The notes under the pieces were generated by a model, which did not search any database, was not told the DNA's origin, and worked only from the letters and a program-made list of their open reading frames with translations. A stretch of 41,768 nt of DNA, from positions 1 to 41,768 of the forward strand of contig JAHJDF010000009.1 of NCBI GenBank assembly GCA_018812595.1, read 5' to 3'. The translations under genes were made by a program, and so were the position numbers. Every line of letters begins with the position of its first letter. The first letter of the stretch is position 1. Below, in pieces: positions 34,514 to 41,768 of the stretch. The stretch is from Gammaproteobacteria bacterium (lineage in GTDB: Bacteria > Pseudomonadota > Gammaproteobacteria > UBA12402).

Positions 34514-35284
34514 ATGATTGATCCACGAGCTATCATCGACCCAACTGCAAAGATTGCTCCTAATGTCGAGATTGGACCATTTACCATCATCGGCCCCGAA
34601 GTCGAAATCGGCGAAGGCACCTGGGTAGGTCCCCACACGGTTATCAAAGGGCCAACCCGTATAGGCAAAGAAAATAAAATTTTTCAGTTCGCCTCGATCG
34701 GTGAAGATTCACAAGCTAAAAAATATCACGGTGAAAAAACATGGTTAGAGATCGGTGATCAAAATGTATTCCGTGAATTTTGCACGATTAATAGAGGCAA
34801 TGCGCAAGACGAAGGCATCACCAAAATTGGGAATGACAATCTTTTTATGGCTTATGTTCATGTCGCACACGACTGCCAAATCGCCAACCACACTGTTTTC
34901 GCAAACAACGCTTCTTTAGCAGGACATGTCCGAGTAGATGATTATGTTTTACTCAGTGGATTCTCAGGAGTACATCAATTTTGTCATTTGTTCCCCCATT
35001 CTTTTCTTGCATCCAACGCATTGGTTGTCAGAGATGTACCTCCTTACATTCGTGTAGCAGGGATTTATGCTAAACCCTTTGGTTTAAACACAGTGGGTTT
35101 AACGCGTCATGGTTTCTCTGCCGAAACCCTATTGAACTTAAAAAGAGCCTACAGAATCATTTACCGTCAAAACCTCACCACAGAAGAAGCACTCAAAGAA
35201 CTTCCATCCCTCCTCGAAGCATGTCCAGAAGTACAGCTGTTTATCGATGCCCTAAAAAACTCCGAACGAGGCATCGTTCGGTAA
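34514..35284 (+). CDS. lpxA: UDP-N-acetylglucosamine acyltransferase
   Basis: LpxA commits UDP-GlcNAc to lipid A by adding a 3-hydroxyacyl chain. The 256-residue protein has hexapeptide repeats from residue ~4 to ~180 (the left-handed helix) and a helical C-terminus. The catalytic His pair lies in VHVAHDC (His116, His119, equivalent to E. coli His122 and His125). The C-terminal PYIRVAGIYAKPFGLNTVGLTRHGFS segment is typical. AAGGAGAG precedes the ATG. A hairpin-rich, repeat-bearing spacer of 191 bp follows before lpxB, unusual for this operon. Confidence 0.96.
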   Translation: MIDPRAIIDPTAKIAPNVEIGPFTIIGPEVEIGEGTWVGPHTVIKGPTRIGKENKIFQFASIGEDSQAKKYHGEKTWLEIGDQNVFREFCTINRGNAQDEGITKIGNDNLFMAYVHVAHDCQIANHTVFANNASLAGHVRVDDYVLLSGFSGVHQFCHLFPHSFLASNALVVRDVPPYIRVAGIYAKPFGLNTVGLTRHGFSAETLLNLKRAYRIIYRQNLTTEEALKELPSLLEACPEVQLFIDALKNSERGIVR

Positions 35285-35293
35285 TTTCTGTTA

Positions 35294-35315
35294 GGGCGGA
35301 CCTGTGTGTCCGCCC
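35294..35315. repeat. Hairpin GGGCGGAC/GTCCGCCC after lpxA
   Basis: An 8-bp perfect stem with a 6-base loop lies nine bases after the lpxA stop. No T run follows closely (GCTTTGAG), so it is at most a weak terminator or transcript-stabilising structure. Confidence 0.6.
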
Positions 35316-35373
35316 GCTTTGAGTGCAGAATAAAGTTTTGGAATGAAGCCGGCTCGAGTCCCCGTCTATGTCG

Positions 35374-35437
35374 TTTTTTTAAATAGGTATACTTTAGGTA
35401 TAGTTTAGGTACAGCGGAGGTATGACTATACCTATTT
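35374..35437. promoter_or_regulatory. AGGTA array in 11-bp phase upstream of lpxB
   Basis: After a run of seven T (35374-35380), AGGTA occurs at 35385, 35396, 35407 and 35418, an exact 11-bp spacing, and its complement TACCT at 35429 keeps the same phase. The outermost copies form an inverted repeat AAATAGGTATA (35381-35391) / TATACCTATTT (35427-35437). The array ends 38 bp before the lpxB ATG. Phasing near one helical turn would place all copies on one DNA face, like a multi-site operator. It could equally be an RNA hairpin. No known regulator is assigned. Confidence 0.55.
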
Positions 35438-35475
35438 ACTTCTTTCTTAATATTTAAGACAAAACCATAAGATCC

Positions 35476-36633
35476 ATGACTCAAACACCTATCAAAATTG
35501 CGATTGTTGCTGCGGAGCATTCTGGGGACTTATTAGGTGCCGGGCTCATTCGCGAATTGCGGCAACTGATTCCTCATCTTGAAGTTGTCGGGGTTGCCGG
35601 CCCTGAAATGCTGAAAGCAGGATGTAACGCTCTCGCATCCATTGAAGAACTATCCGTCATGGGTTTTATCGAGCCACTAAAACAATTACCAAGAATTTTG
35701 AAACTTCGAAAAAAATTGTTGCATCAGTTTAGTGAAAACCCACCGGCCGTTTTTATCGGCATCGATGCCCCAGATTTCAACCTCAGTTTAGAAAAACAAC
35801 TCAAACAACACGGCATACCAACTGTTCATTACGTCAGTCCATCGGTCTGGGCGTGGCGGCAAGGCCGTATTCATAAAATCAAAAAAGCGGTTGATCTCCT
35901 GTTGACGCTCTTTCCTTTCGAAACCAATTTTTACAAAGAACACAATGTGCTTGTGAAATATGTTGGGCACCCCCTCGCAGATCGCATTCCATTCGAAGTA
36001 GACCGCAACAAAGCACGCACCGCTCTACATCTATCACCTGATGCAAGAATCATTGCGCTCATGCCTGGCAGTCGCGCGATGGAATTACGTTATCTTGGAG
36101 AGTGCTTCATTAAGACCGCTCAAGCTTGTTTAAAACAAGACGTTTCACTGCAATTTGTCACGTCCATGGTGAACTCAAAACGACGCAAACAATTTGAAGA
36201 GATATTAAAAAAGACGGCTCCCGATCTCCCCATCGAAATTTTTGAAGGCCAATCGCAAACAATCATGACCGCAGCAAATGTTCTATTGCTAACGTCTGGA
36301 ACGATCACACTAGAAGCAATGTTATTGAAACGACCAATGATCGTTGCATACCGCATGCGCCCATTGATCTATAAACTCATGAAACGAATCGTGAAAATTC
36401 CGTATTTTTCGCTCCCAAATTTGATTGCAAAGAAAAGGCTTGTACCAGAATTCCTACAAGAAGAAGCAACGCCTGAAAATTTAAGCAAAGAGTTGTTGAA
36501 TCTCATCAATGACCCTGCAAAACAAGCCTCATTGATGGAACACTTTCATGAACTTCACAGACAACTCAGAAACAACGCAGATAAAAAAGCAGCAACTGCA
36601 ATTCAATCGCTGTTGCTAAAAACGGGCGCGTAA
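35476..36633 (+). CDS. lpxB: Lipid A disaccharide synthase
   Basis: LpxB joins UDP-2,3-diacylglucosamine and lipid X into the lipid A disaccharide (GT19) at the inner-membrane surface. The 385-residue protein has the family start IAIVAAEHSGDLLGAGLIREL, IDAPDFNLSLEK, HYVSPSVWAWRQGRIHKIKK, and the UDP-binding LMPGSRAMELRYL. The LLLTSGTITLEAMLLKRPMIVAYR motif and NLIAKKRLVPEFLQEEATPENL are also present. The ATG at 35476 has only a weak ribosome binding site. It is separated from lpxA by a structured spacer with a possible operator. rnhB, the common next gene, is absent here and lies at 16885. Confidence 0.95.
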   Translation: MTQTPIKIAIVAAEHSGDLLGAGLIRELRQLIPHLEVVGVAGPEMLKAGCNALASIEELSVMGFIEPLKQLPRILKLRKKLLHQFSENPPAVFIGIDAPDFNLSLEKQLKQHGIPTVHYVSPSVWAWRQGRIHKIKKAVDLLLTLFPFETNFYKEHNVLVKYVGHPLADRIPFEVDRNKARTALHLSPDARIIALMPGSRAMELRYLGECFIKTAQACLKQDVSLQFVTSMVNSKRRKQFEEILKKTAPDLPIEIFEGQSQTIMTAANVLLLTSGTITLEAMLLKRPMIVAYRMRPLIYKLMKRIVKIPYFSLPNLIAKKRLVPEFLQEEATPENLSKELLNLINDPAKQASLMEHFHELHRQLRNNADKKAATAIQSLLLKTGA

Positions 36634-36646
36634 GGAATACGCGCCC
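36618..36646 (-). terminator. Terminator hairpin between convergent lpxB and the small membrane gene
   Basis: GGGCGCGTA (36624-36632) and TACGCGCCC (36638-36646) form a 9-bp GC-rich stem with a 5-base loop. On the minus strand it runs into CGTTTTT, giving a rho-independent terminator for the gene at 36656-36928. The lpxB stop codon lies inside the stem. On the plus strand the following bases are A-rich, so termination of lpxB there is less certain. Confidence 0.75.
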
Positions 36647-36655
36647 AGAAAAATA

Positions 36656-36928
36656 TTATTTAGAAAATAAAGTACACAATGCGTTATAGATCCATGCAAA
36701 AACTAAGCTACCAATGAAGCCGTCTAAGAAGCCCCAAGCAGCGCCGATGAGGCTGCCTTTAACAGATGGACCGTATCCAATGTAAATAAAGCCAAACGTT
36801 CTAATCAGTTCATGTCCATAACCGGTCATGTCTGCCGCAAAACCAAGACCTAATAAATAAGCAGCCCAAATCAAGCCGGCGGCGATCCCAAAACACCATA
36901 TATGTAAACGAGCATATGAATGTTCCAT
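36656..36928 (-). CDS. Small holin-like membrane protein
   Basis: The 90-residue protein starts MEHSYARLHIWCFGIAAGLIW and has two to three membrane spans. It ends in a Gly-rich segment GYGPSVKGSLIGAAWGFLDGFIGSLVFAWIYN. This pattern matches short membrane proteins often labelled bacteriophage holin in gammaproteobacterial genomes, but no phage gene occurs nearby. I chose the ATG at 36928, with AAAGGAG upstream; a longer start at 36967 has no support. It has its own terminator and is a single-gene unit. Function is unknown. Confidence 0.75.
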   Translation of the reverse strand: MEHSYARLHIWCFGIAAGLIWAAYLLGLGFAADMTGYGHELIRTFGFIYIGYGPSVKGSLIGAAWGFLDGFIGSLVFAWIYNALCTLFSK

Positions 36929-36999
36929 AACTAACAACTCCTTTGTATTAAAAAATACCTGAAACAATGACTTGATCAGGAACGATCATTATAAACGTA

Positions 37000-37138
37000 G
37001 AAACGCGATTTATCGCACGCATTCATCCTCATTCCCGCATCCCTTGTCATTCCCGTGTAGACGGGAATCCAGTCATTTCTAGATTCTTAGCCTACGCGGA
37101 AATGACAAAGGAGCACAGACGATATTTATCGTGTCTCC
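37000..37138. repeat. Composite repeat: two GAGACGCGAT-type hairpins bracketing a GTCATTCC element
   Basis: A partial GAAACGCGAT hairpin (37000-37018) and a degenerate AGACGATA hairpin (37117-37136) lie on either side of a palindromic pair (about 37027-37106, with GTCATTCCCGTG...GGGAATCCAG and the inverse ...GGAAATGAC). It occupies most of the gap upstream of ribF. Confidence 0.8.
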
Positions 37139-37185
37139 ATGTATGATTCGCCCCTTTTAAAACAACAATGAAGAGACCTCTTGCA

Positions 37186-38136
37186 ATGCAAATCATTCGT
37201 GGACTGTGCAACCTCAAAAGCGATTTTCCTAACTCCGTGGTCACTATCGGCAATTTCGATGGGGTACATCGGGGGCATCAAATGATTCTGGAACATGTCG
37301 AGCATTTAGCACAAGCAAAGCATCTTCGTTCCGTTGTCATCACTTTCGAACCACAACCGGAAGAATTTTTTCAACAAGACTGTCCCGCTCGCCTCACCCG
37401 TTTTAGGGAAAAATGGCAGAGACTGTCTCAATACAAAATTGATGACTTACTGGTCGTTCGGTTCAACACACGCATGGCAAATCTCTCTGCAGAAATGTTT
37501 CTAGAAGACCTCTTGATTCGAAAACTACATGTCCAATACCTGGTGATCGGCGATGATTTTCATTTCGGTCAAAAACGCATCGGTAATTTTGCCTATTTAG
37601 AGCGCATGTCAAAAAAGTACGGCTTTGAAGTTGAGTCGTTCCAAGCGCTAAAACTTCATGACGAACGTATTAGCAGCACCCGCATTCGTTTATTGTTGGC
37701 ACAGGGCGAAATGGATGCTGCGGCAGAATTACTCGGGCATTCGTACAGCATGTGGGGGCGCGTCATTCATGGGCAAGAATTAGGCAGAAACCTTGGTTTT
37801 CCAACGGCGAATGTTTATTTGCACCGTTATAAAACCCCTTTGCTTGGTGTGTACGCGGTATTGATCAATGGATTACAGAAAATGGCAATTCCCGGTATAG
37901 CAAATATAGGGACTCGCCCGACAGCAAATGGAAATACATTATTGCTGGAAGTACACTTGTTCGACTTCGATCAGCAGATTTACGGCAAGATGATTCAAAT
38001 CACCTTCATAAAAAAAATCCGCGAAGAAAAAACGTTTGAATCGTTTTCCGCCTTGAAAAATCAAGTACAAAACGATATCCAACAGGTGAAACAGTTTTTT
38101 TCCGCCATTCCCGCGAAGGCAAAGAATCCAGACTAA
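37186..38136 (+). CDS. ribF: Bifunctional riboflavin kinase / FAD synthetase
   Basis: RibF makes FMN and then FAD. The 316-residue protein has the N-terminal FAD synthetase domain (VVTIGNFDGVHRGHQ nucleotidyltransferase motif near residue 15, and RISSTRIR). The C-terminal riboflavin kinase domain contains GRNLGFPTANV, LLGVYAVL and PGIANIGTRPTANG. I chose the ATG at 37186 because MQIIRGLCNL aligns with the family start; an ATG at 37168 is possible. Both have weak ribosome binding sites. The last ~11 residues (SAIPAKAKNPD) are encoded by the GTCATTCCCGCG repeat, which also supplies the stop. ileS follows, as usual. Confidence 0.95.
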   Translation: MQIIRGLCNLKSDFPNSVVTIGNFDGVHRGHQMILEHVEHLAQAKHLRSVVITFEPQPEEFFQQDCPARLTRFREKWQRLSQYKIDDLLVVRFNTRMANLSAEMFLEDLLIRKLHVQYLVIGDDFHFGQKRIGNFAYLERMSKKYGFEVESFQALKLHDERISSTRIRLLLAQGEMDAAAELLGHSYSMWGRVIHGQELGRNLGFPTANVYLHRYKTPLLGVYAVLINGLQKMAIPGIANIGTRPTANGNTLLLEVHLFDFDQQIYGKMIQITFIKKIREEKTFESFSALKNQVQNDIQQVKQFFSAIPAKAKNPD

Positions 38137-38266
38137 AGTCATTCCCGCGCAGGCGGGAAGCTAGGCCTCCGTCATTCCCGCGAAAGCGGGAATCCAGAAA
38201 ATGAATGAAACTGGATCCCCGCCTGCGCGGGGATGACGATCGAACGCCTGCGCGGGGATAACGATA
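38106..38266. repeat. Palindromic repeats overlapping the ribF 3' end
   Basis: A partial copy runs through the last ribF codons (from 38106). Then come a copy at about 38139, a full hairpin copy near 38170 ending GGGAATCCAG, a short spacer, an inverted copy ending GGGGATGAC near 38236, and a short derivative ending near 38266. The array fills the ribF-ileS spacer up to the ileS ribosome binding site. Confidence 0.9.
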
Positions 38267-38293
38267 GCGATAACTTAACAAAGGAAACAATCC

Positions 38294-41125
38294 ATGAGCG
38301 ACTATAAAAACACTCTTAACCTCCCTCACACTGACTTTCCTATGAAAGCCAATCTCGCCAAGCGCGAGCCCGCTCAATTAGAAAAATGGGAAAAAGAAAA
38401 CACCTACCAACGCATTCGAGAAAAAAGTCGCGGCAGAAAATCATTCATTTTGCACGACGGCCCTCCCTACGCGAACGGCAACATTCATTTAGGACATGCT
38501 GTTAACAAAATTCTCAAAGACATCATTGTTAAAGCAAAAACATTAAGCGGCTATGACGCCCCTTATGTGCCAGGCTGGGATTGCCATGGATTGCCGATCG
38601 AACTCAAAGTCGAAAAAGAAATTGGAAAACCGTGTGGAAAAATCGGCGCTTCTGACTTTAGAGCAGCTTGCCGCCGTTATGTGAAATCGCAAATCAAACA
38701 ACAGAAAGCATCTTTCATTCGATTGGGCGTTTTTGGCGATTGGGAACATCCATACATCACCATGGATTATCACTACGAAGCCAACATCATCCGTAGCCTA
38801 TCGACTGTGATCGCAAACGGGCATTTGCAACGCGGTGCCAAACCGGTTCACTGGTGCATCGATTGCGGATCGGCTCTTGCAGAAGCTGAAGTCGAATACA
38901 TCGACAAAGATTCTTTTGCGATCGACATTCGCTTCAAAGTCATTAATCCAGAAAGCTTTTTAAGCAAATGCCAACACGTCTCGCCCTCCATCAACAAAGA
39001 TCGATTGTATGTTGCGATTTGGACAACGACACCTTGGACATTACCAGCGGATCAAGCAGTCGCTTTGCATGCTGATTTAGATTACGCCGTCGTCGAAATG
39101 ACGTTCCCCAATCAGGAAAAACAATACCTGCTGGTCACAGAGCCTTTAATCAGCGATGTCACATTCCGTTATGACGTAATCGATTATCGCGTATTGGCGT
39201 ATTGCAAAGGTCGCGATTTGGAAGGCGAAAAGCTGCTGCACCCTTTCTATGATCGCAAAGTTCCAGTTGTGTTAGGCAATCACGTAACAACCGAAGCAGG
39301 AACAGGCGCTGTGCATACCGCTCCCGCACACGGGCAAGAAGATTATGTGGTAGGTGTGCAATACAACTTGCCTTTGGAAAATCCAGTTGGACCCGACGGT
39401 CGTTTTATTGATTCAACCGCCTTGTTTGCAGGAGAAACCGTTGAAGAAGCTAACGAGCATGTCATCGAAGTATTGAAGCAACACAAAACACTCATTCATG
39501 AAGAGAAAATTACGCACAGCTATCCGCATTGCTGGCGACACAAAACGCCTCTTATCTTCCGTGCAACACAGCAATGGTTCATCAGCATGGACAAAATGCA
39601 TCTTCGCGAACAAGCGTTAGATGCAATTGCTAAAACCGAGTGGATTCCAGGTTGGGGCGAATCGCGCATTGTCGGGATGGTCGTGAATAGACCGGATTGG
39701 TGTATTTCTCGTCAACGCATTTGGGGCGTGCCGATCGCTCTGTTTATACATAAAGAAACCGGGGATATTCACCCGAACACACCGCAATTGTTGGAAGAAA
39801 TTGCAAAACGTGTGGAACAAGCGGGCATTGAAGTTTGGGATGTTTTGGAACCGCGTGAATTGATCGGCGATGAAGCGGATCAATACGAAAAAGTCATTGA
39901 CGTGTTGGATGTTTGGTTTGATTCGGGAGTTAGTCACGAGTGTGTGTTGGCGCAGCGGCCTGAATTGAGGTTCCCGGCGGATCTGTATTTAGAGGGTTCC
40001 GATCAACATCGTGGTTGGTTCCAAACTTCACTGCTAACCGCTTGCGCGATGAAAGGTGAGCCTCCGTATCGTCAAGTTTTAACGCATGGATTTACCGTAG
40101 ATCCTCAAGGTCGAAAGATGTCGAAATCTTTGGGTAACGTCGTGGATCCCACGGATATTATGGACACACTAGGTGCTGATACCTTGCGTTTATGGGTATC
40201 TTCGATCGATTATCAAAACGATATTGTTGCATCAGAAGACATCTTGAAACACACCTCAGATACGTATCGACGCATCCGAAACACGGCTCGTTTCTTGCTT
40301 TCGAATTTGTATGACTTCGACCCTTCGAACGATCAGTTAGCGTTCGACGAGATGATTGCGTTGGATCGTTGGGCAGTGGATCAAGCGTATTTGGTGCAAG
40401 AAGAAATCATGGATGCGTATAACAAATACGAGTTCCATCGTGTGTTCCAAAAGATTCACCATTTTTGTTCCATCGAGATGGGTAGTTTTTATTTAGACAT
40501 CATTAAAGACCGTCAATACACGGCGAAAGCAGATGGACAGCCCAGACGTTCGGCTCAAACAGCGATGTATCACATCATCGAGGCCATGGTGCGATGGATT
40601 GCACCAATCTTAAGTTTCACAGCCGAGGAGATTTGGCCTTTGATTCCAGGCAAACGTGAAGACTCTGTCTTTCTCGAAGGCTGGTATCCGCACTTGATTC
40701 CGTTGGCTGAAGATGAACGCATGAATCGCAAGTATTGGGGCGATGTGATTGCCATTCGAAACGAAGTGAACAAAGCGATCGAAAATGTGCGTCAAGCAGG
40801 AAATCTTGGGTCTGCTTTGGAAGCGGAAGTAACGGTGTTTGCGGACAGCGATTTCAAAAGCGCACTGGATTTATTGGGTAGCGAATTACGGTTCGTGTTG
40901 ATCACGTCACACGCAGCCGTATTGCCTTATGAGGAAGCGCCTGAAGACGCCATACACACTGAAATGACAGGCATTAAATTAAGCGTGACGCCCTCGAAGC
41001 ATCCAAAATGCGAACGCTGCTGGCAACGCCGCGCAGACATTGGCGAAGATGCACAACATCCTACGTTGTGCGAACGCTGCGTAAGCAATGTAGCGGAAAA
41101 AGGAGAAGTCAGAAATTTTGCCTAG
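38294..41125 (+). CDS. ileS: Isoleucyl-tRNA synthetase
   Basis: IleRS charges tRNA-Ile. The 943-residue protein has [16 protein letters not shown] (HIGH motif HLGH at 65-68), [12 protein letters not shown], the editing domain ([28 protein letters not shown]) and the KMSKS loop at 608-612. The C-terminal zinc-binding segment [12 protein letters not shown]...CERCV has the four expected Cys. AAGGAAA precedes the ATG. Length matches E. coli (938). ribF is upstream across repeats; lspA, the common downstream neighbour, is not here but at 16332, and a repeat follows instead. Confidence 0.97.
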   Translation: MSDYKNTLNLPHTDFPMKANLAKREPAQLEKWEKENTYQRIREKSRGRKSFILHDGPPYANGNIHLGHAVNKILKDIIVKAKTLSGYDAPYVPGWDCHGLPIELKVEKEIGKPCGKIGASDFRAACRRYVKSQIKQQKASFIRLGVFGDWEHPYITMDYHYEANIIRSLSTVIANGHLQRGAKPVHWCIDCGSALAEAEVEYIDKDSFAIDIRFKVINPESFLSKCQHVSPSINKDRLYVAIWTTTPWTLPADQAVALHADLDYAVVEMTFPNQEKQYLLVTEPLISDVTFRYDVIDYRVLAYCKGRDLEGEKLLHPFYDRKVPVVLGNHVTTEAGTGAVHTAPAHGQEDYVVGVQYNLPLENPVGPDGRFIDSTALFAGETVEEANEHVIEVLKQHKTLIHEEKITHSYPHCWRHKTPLIFRATQQWFISMDKMHLREQALDAIAKTEWIPGWGESRIVGMVVNRPDWCISRQRIWGVPIALFIHKETGDIHPNTPQLLEEIAKRVEQAGIEVWDVLEPRELIGDEADQYEKVIDVLDVWFDSGVSHECVLAQRPELRFPADLYLEGSDQHRGWFQTSLLTACAMKGEPPYRQVLTHGFTVDPQGRKMSKSLGNVVDPTDIMDTLGADTLRLWVSSIDYQNDIVASEDILKHTSDTYRRIRNTARFLLSNLYDFDPSNDQLAFDEMIALDRWAVDQAYLVQEEIMDAYNKYEFHRVFQKIHHFCSIEMGSFYLDIIKDRQYTAKADGQPRRSAQTAMYHIIEAMVRWIAPILSFTAEEIWPLIPGKREDSVFLEGWYPHLIPLAEDERMNRKYWGDVIAIRNEVNKAIENVRQAGNLGSALEAEVTVFADSDFKSALDLLGSELRFVLITSHAAVLPYEEAPEDAIHTEMTGIKLSVTPSKHPKCERCWQRRADIGEDAQHPTLCERCVSNVAEKGEVRNFA

Positions 41126-41134
41126 TGCTCTAGC

Positions 41135-41292
41135 GTCATCCCCGCAGCCATTCATTGTCATCCCCGCAGCCATTCATTGTCATCCCCGCAGCCATTCATT
41201 GTCATCCCCGCGAAAGCGGGGATCCAAAAAAAAATCAATAAGTTATGCGCCAAGAATGTCTCAAAAAACCGGATTGCAACAGGTCCTTTTAG
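41135..41292. repeat. 22-bp tandem array and ~90-bp dispersed element
   Basis: Units beginning GTCATCCCCGCAGCC start at 41135, 41157 and 41179 (exact 22-bp period). A full palindromic copy begins at 41201. Bases 41201-41292 match the reverse complement of 28441-28531 at roughly 80% identity, and the similarity ends at about CCTTTTAG, immediately before the ATPase frame. Confidence 0.85.
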
Positions 41293-41768
41293 TTGGAAAA
41301 CAAAACCTACCAAAGAGACTTTTTTAAAAAAGATCCATTTGAACACCGCCTTTCTATTTTGATTGGGCAACGCGGCACAGGAAAAACAACGCTTATCATT
41401 CAATACTTGCTAAAAACTGTAAAAGACGATCCGCTCAACACATCCATTTTATATATCCCAGCCGACCATTTCTTGCTGCGAAGCCTGTCGCTTTATGAAA
41501 TTGCAGAACAATTCGTACAACTGGGGGGAAAGATCATCGCATTTGATGAGATTCATCAATATGTCGAATGGTCTAAAGAGCTAAAAAGCATCTACGACAC
41601 CTTTCCCGCTTTAAAAATCATCGCTTCAGGAAGTTCGGCTCTTGAAATTCAAAAGGGGAGTCACGACCTGACCCGAAGAGCCATTATCTATTCACTGGAA
41701 GGTTTATCTTTTCGAGAATATCTGGAGCTACAACTACACATCACATTACCCCCCCATTTCTTTCCTGA
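41293..41768 (+). CDS. AAA_14/DUF4143-type ATPase, 3' end beyond the window
   Basis: An open frame of 158 codons runs to the right edge, directly after a stop (TAG at 41290). If it starts at the TTG at 41293 the product begins (M)ENKTYQRDFFKKDP. It has Walker A IGQRGTGKTT (about residues 24-33), Walker B-like IIAFDEIHQ, sensor-like IIASGSSALEI, and LEGLSFREYL. This is the arrangement of the AAA_14 ATPases that carry a C-terminal DUF4143 domain. These are widespread single genes of unclear role, often in variable regions. The start is uncertain: there is no good ribosome binding site and the repeat abuts the 5' end, so the N-terminus may be truncated or replaced. Confidence 0.7.
   Translation, partial: MENKTYQRDFFKKDPFEHRLSILIGQRGTGKTTLIIQYLLKTVKDDPLNTSILYIPADHFLLRSLSLYEIAEQFVQLGGKIIAFDEIHQYVEWSKELKSIYDTFPALKIIASGSSALEIQKGSHDLTRRAIIYSLEGLSFREYLELQLHITLPPHFFP

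Noticed and set aside
36656-36928. Prophage indicated by a holin-like gene
   Set aside because: No lysin, structural, integrase or repressor gene lies nearby. The label for this small-protein family is not evidence of a phage.
41135-41200. 22-bp units as a CRISPR or iteron array
   Set aside because: No spacers and no replication gene nearby; the units are truncated copies of the GTCATCCCC repeat.

Overview
The window reads as chromosome from a low-to-moderate GC gammaproteobacterium. The gene sets and their order (mrdA-rodA-mltB-rlpA; bamA-skp-lpxD-fabZ-lpxA-lpxB; ribF-ileS; rpsT-murJ; nudF-parE) are those of a Gram-negative gammaproteobacterium. A Legionellales-type relative (Coxiella, Legionella, Berkiella-like) is my guess from overall style, not something the sequence proves. 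Coding density is high. Most gaps are filled by short palindromic repeats rather than by genes.

Layout: (1) 1-2348, minus: 3'-truncated reading frame for a large unrecognised, probably helical-repeat protein. (2) 2748-8921: cell-elongation and peptidoglycan cluster, mrdA (PBP2), rodA, mltB and rlpA, with an unrecognised secreted protein on the opposite strand between mltB and rlpA. (3) 8989-9304: tRNA-Ser(GGA) followed by a partial, hairpin-filled duplicate of its 3' end and flank. (4) 9361-19350, minus: a long same-strand run, rpsT, murJ, rnhB, lspA, yihY, an xdhC-like gene, a GT9 glycosyltransferase and two GH130-family proteins. (5) 19481-23282: VIT1/CCC1-type metal transporter, nudF-parE, and a small Met/Arg/Asn-rich membrane protein. 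(6) 23428-27118: tight operon of a MocA/MobA-like nucleotidyltransferase, a MATE exporter, an L,D-transpeptidase-like protein and a channel-like membrane protein with an altered pore motif. (7) 27296-29714, minus: ispB, tRNA-Pro(CGG), and a second MltB-type transglycosylase. (8) 29832-36633: outer-membrane biogenesis and lipid A cluster, bamA, skp, lpxD, fabZ, lpxA, lpxB. (9) 36656-41125: small holin-like membrane protein, ribF and ileS. (10) The right edge holds the start of an AAA_14/DUF4143-type ATPase abutting a repeat.

The theme is the cell envelope: lipid II flipping (MurJ), glycan polymerisation (RodA/PBP2), glycan cutting (two MltB, RlpA), L,D-transpeptidation, undecaprenyl-carrier-type prenyl synthesis (IspB), lipoprotein maturation (LspA), outer-membrane protein assembly (BamA, Skp) and lipid A synthesis (Lpx). 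Around these run two families of hairpin repeats. One, with GTCATTCCCGCG ends, occurs in nine clusters, has decayed into 21-, 22- and 33-bp tandem arrays, and has become the coding sequence for the C-terminal tails of PBP2 and RibF.

The observations I rate highest are: the GH130/GH130/GT9 module; the apparent exchange of rnhB with ribF-ileS between two classical gene clusters; the 11-bp-phased AGGTA array upstream of lpxB; the repeat-encoded protein tails; and the tRNA-Ser-derived relic.
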